This document shows positions 61,860-64,000 of a stretch of 64,000 nt of DNA, in pieces (position 1 is the stretch's first letter; each line of letters begins with the position of its first letter). A program made the translations under genes and the position numbers. Origin of the DNA: Lumbricus terrestris (lineage: Eukaryota; Annelida; Clitellata; Crassiclitellata; Lumbricidae); the NCBI GenBank assembly GCA_949752735.1, contig OX457042.1:19508083-19572082 (forward strand). The letters run 5' to 3'. The notes below the pieces were generated by a model that worked only from the letters and a program-made list of their open reading frames with translations, was not told where the DNA came from and ran no database searches.

Positions 61860-62914
61860 AATACAACGTCGTAACCATCATTATTACGCATTTGTTAGCC
61901 TCCAGTAACTAACATCTAAGATTCAATCGATGACGCTGCTCAGCCAGTATATGATGATTGCAGAAATATACATGAGGGGGGGGGTTAGACGCTGATTTGT
62001 GTAGACTTGGGGTGTGCAGTGAGGACTTTGAACCCCTCCCTCCCACAATCCTCTCTCAATTTTCACCATGCATTCAGCATTTACGAATAAATGAATCTCT
62101 CAATGTCCATATCAAATATATGACATAGAAGACCTTAAATTGTCTCACAGGTGACTCGCTCAATCGAACCCGCCCTCTCCGCTTTGCACGGCGAGAGCTG
62201 TTACCAACAATGGTTACTATGCCCCGTCGTCATCATCATTGTCGTCGTCGTCATCATCATCGTCGTCATCGACGTCGTCGTCATCATCATCATCGTCGTC
62301 GTCGTCGTCATCATCATCATCCTCATCGTCATCTTCTTCATCATCATCGTCGTCGTAGTAATAAGCGTGTCATTTTCGTCGCCGTCCTCGTTATCACCAC
62401 CGTCGTGGTCGTCATCGTCAACAGCAGCAGCAGCAGCAGCAGCAGCATCACTATTTCCTGTTGGCAGCCATCGCGTGTGGATGAATGCGAACAAATGACC
62501 TTTTCGAACGATCGGTATAGTTTCTAACATTTACAGAAATCTATTCCCATGTTTTTGTCCCCATGTTTTTTGTCCCATTATTTCCTCATACAATCCCTGT
62601 ATAATGTATTTTGTCTATCCAGATTAATCGACGTAATTCTTTGTTCCTCGTTCTTTCCATTCGTTCAGCCATGTTCTAAATGCCTCATAGTATATGGAGA
62701 TCGTTCTGCAGCTTTCCTTCCCACACAAGACCTTATAAACAGTCCTTGCTAATCGACCGTATCTTGTCGCTTGCTCATGTATTGTTCGATTTCGCTGTTT
62801 TGGTTTCTGTAGGCCCTAGTGTTGAGATTCATGCAACTCTCCGTATATATGCATATATATATATATATATATACGGAGAATTACTATATAGAAATATATA
62901 TATATATATTATGC
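61860..62914. other. Host DNA right of the retrotransposon: simple repeats, no firm gene
   Basis: This continues the CUB-gene intron split by the insertion. A degenerate relative of the MITE at 44097 is at about 61975-62080. TCATCGTCG triplets fill 62222-62372 and (CAG)n lies at about 62420-62446. A TA-rich palindrome with TCTCCGTATATAT arms lies near 62838-62879. A plus-strand acceptor-like CTCACAG at 62150 and short frames beside it are not enough for an exon call. Confidence 0.5.
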
Positions 62915-63609
62915 CAGGGCCGTATTTACTTTGGTGGAGGCCCATGTGCACCGCTGTGTGGAGGCCCAATGGACATAGGATAATTGTTAAAAAAATCAAT
63001 TTTAATGGTGCCGTACGTAGGCCTACCACAGCAATGCCGTCACAAGGGCGCCTCACCTACAACTTGCAGCAGGATAGGCCTTACAAAATATAAAGTTTAG
63101 ACTGATCTCCATGACATACGTGTAGGCTATAGCCTATGCTGTAAAACCGGTTGCTTAACACTAAATGGCCTAAGTGCTGGATCACTCCTGGTTCGGCCAA
63201 GCCAGAAGTGGGAAGGGCTATCTTACTTTCAGCAGAACCCGAGTCAAACAACACAACAGCAAAGCGCCTATGGCAGCTAACAGAAACTTAAATAAATTAA
63301 TGTCCTGTGTGAGTCTTGAACCCGGGTCGCATGGATGACACTCAGTTTAACGACCAGCACTCTCTCAACTGGGCTCGGACCCCCAGAATGTTATTTACAT
63401 ATTAATTAGTTTGCTTAGTCTTAATAATAAATGTCTTATGTCAAATTTATATGTGATACTTGTTCACCAGAGTGCTGTTTGGCAGCTGGTTAAGAAATAA
63501 AGAATATAAAAAAGTCTGTAAAGAAATTCTTGCTTGTGTGGTGGAGGCCCCTATGTGGTGGAGGCCCGTGGGCACTGGCCCCTTGTGCCCACCCCTAAAT
63601 CTGGGCCTG
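62915..63609. mobile_element. hAT-type element, 695 bp, with a SINE inside
   Basis: Ends CAGGGCCGTATTTACTTTGG and, inward from the right, CAGGCCCAGATTTAGGGGTG. An exact 8-bp target duplication TATTATGC is at 62907-62914 and 63610-63617. GGTGGAGGCCC recurs near both ends. No transposase. The tRNA-SINE at 63160-63388 lies within it. Confidence 0.85.
63160..63388 (-). mobile_element. tRNA-derived SINE, copy 2
   Basis: Same family and orientation as 37340-37572. B box GGTTCAAGAC (minus) at 63313-63322; the A-box region at about 63366-63376 is more diverged. Nested in the hAT-type element. Confidence 0.8.
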
Positions 63610-63640
63610 TATTATGCTATTATATATACGGAGGGTGTAT

Positions 63641-64000
63641 AGGGTGTCTCGATAGGTCGTGAACGATTTTGAATGCAGATAAATATATGTTATACAAAAT
63701 ATAATGTGAAAAGCTGTATACTGGCGGATAGGTTGTTCAAATGAGAATGTTACGTTAAAAAAATTAGATCACTAGCTCACTCATTCAAATTTTAGCGCCA
63801 ATATCCGTCACGTCATCAAATTCGTGCCAAGTAAACGTCCATTTATATAGGCCGAAAATAGTATTGTACGACCATCATTGTTAATCCGCACATAATTAAT
63901 AAATTAATACAAATGATCATTTAGTATTTAATAATGTTTCCCTTAGACCCCCTACTCTTTATTAAAGCCTCAAGTCGATTAGGCATCGAGTCAATTAGAT
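63641..64000 (-). mobile_element. Mariner/Tc1-type transposon, cut by the window edge
   Basis: The left boundary AGGGTGTCTCGATAGGTCGT follows a TA, typical of mariner-type termini. The transposase reads on the minus strand from outside the window. Confidence 0.7.
63921..63998 (-). CDS. C-terminus of a mariner/Tc1-type transposase, partial
   Basis: The last 25 codons before TAA read LIDSMPNRLEALIKSRG and continue to IIKY. The pattern SMPxRLxAxIxxxG near the C-terminus is typical of these DDE/D transposases. The catalytic part is outside the window, so intactness is unknown. Confidence 0.65.
   Translation of the reverse strand, partial: LIDSMPNRLEALIKSRGSKGNIIKY

Noticed and set aside
62146..62220. 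Possible small exon, either plus strand after CTCACAG or minus strand with a GTGAGA donor
   Set aside because: The plus frame runs straight into a TCATCGTCG repeat. The minus frame has no pyrimidine tract before its acceptor, and its phase joins the first CUB exon only through a different acceptor.

Overview
This is an animal (metazoan) genomic window. It has small exons with GT..AG introns, AT-rich non-coding DNA, many simple repeats, and at least four protein-coding genes of animal type. The frequent AGGCCTA motif, the tRNA-derived SINE copies and the mix of DNA transposons suggest a marine invertebrate, possibly an echinoderm or hemichordate. That placement is inference and not firm.

Layout. 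(1) 0.7-2.1 kb: a hAT-like element carrying a LINE reverse-transcriptase fragment. (2) 2.7-22.3 kb, plus strand: a nearly complete copine gene. Twenty exons join in one open frame of 525 residues; only the first exon (about 20 residues) is missing. Its introns hold minisatellites, hAT-type MITEs and a dispersed hairpin repeat. (3) 22.3-26.7 kb: no gene seen. (4) 26.75-30.9 kb, minus strand: a six-exon gene for a mitochondrial MAIP1-like protein (Tim44-like fold), with a small Helitron in its last intron. (5) 31.3-36.7 kb: transposon-rich DNA with nested TIR elements. (6) 36.7-37.1 kb, plus: first exon of a globin with an N-terminal Met-Gly-Cys, resembling the membrane-anchored globin X/neuroglobin-like group. 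(7) 37.3-40.3 kb: a SINE, a fold-back mariner-like element and a 200-N assembly gap. (8) 40.3-44.9 kb, minus: four exons of a CUB-CUB-LDLa cell-surface type protein. (9) 44,974-61,855: a 16.9-kb, apparently young Ty3/gypsy LTR retrotransposon inserted antisense to the CUB gene, 120 bp upstream of a splice acceptor. (10) 61.9-64 kb: another hAT element with a SINE inside it, and the edge of a mariner-type transposon.

The most unusual object is the LTR retrotransposon. Its LTRs are 4.2 kb and nearly identical, and it has a 4-bp target duplication (AAGT), a tRNA-Leu-type primer binding site (PBS) and a purine tract. It encodes one intact 2176-codon Gag-Pol frame. That frame starts inside the LTR and runs through the PBS, so no start codon lies between the PBS and residue 343. 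The 2.4-kb 3' non-coding region carries seven or eight diverged copies of a unit built around CCCCACTTCTGG, the exact reverse complement of 12 nt of the element's own PBS. This arrangement is the best candidate here for something undescribed.

At least nine different hAT-type elements can be recognised from their end sequences and 8-bp target duplications, seven of them exact. No tRNA or rRNA gene, CRISPR array or bacterial-type operon was seen.
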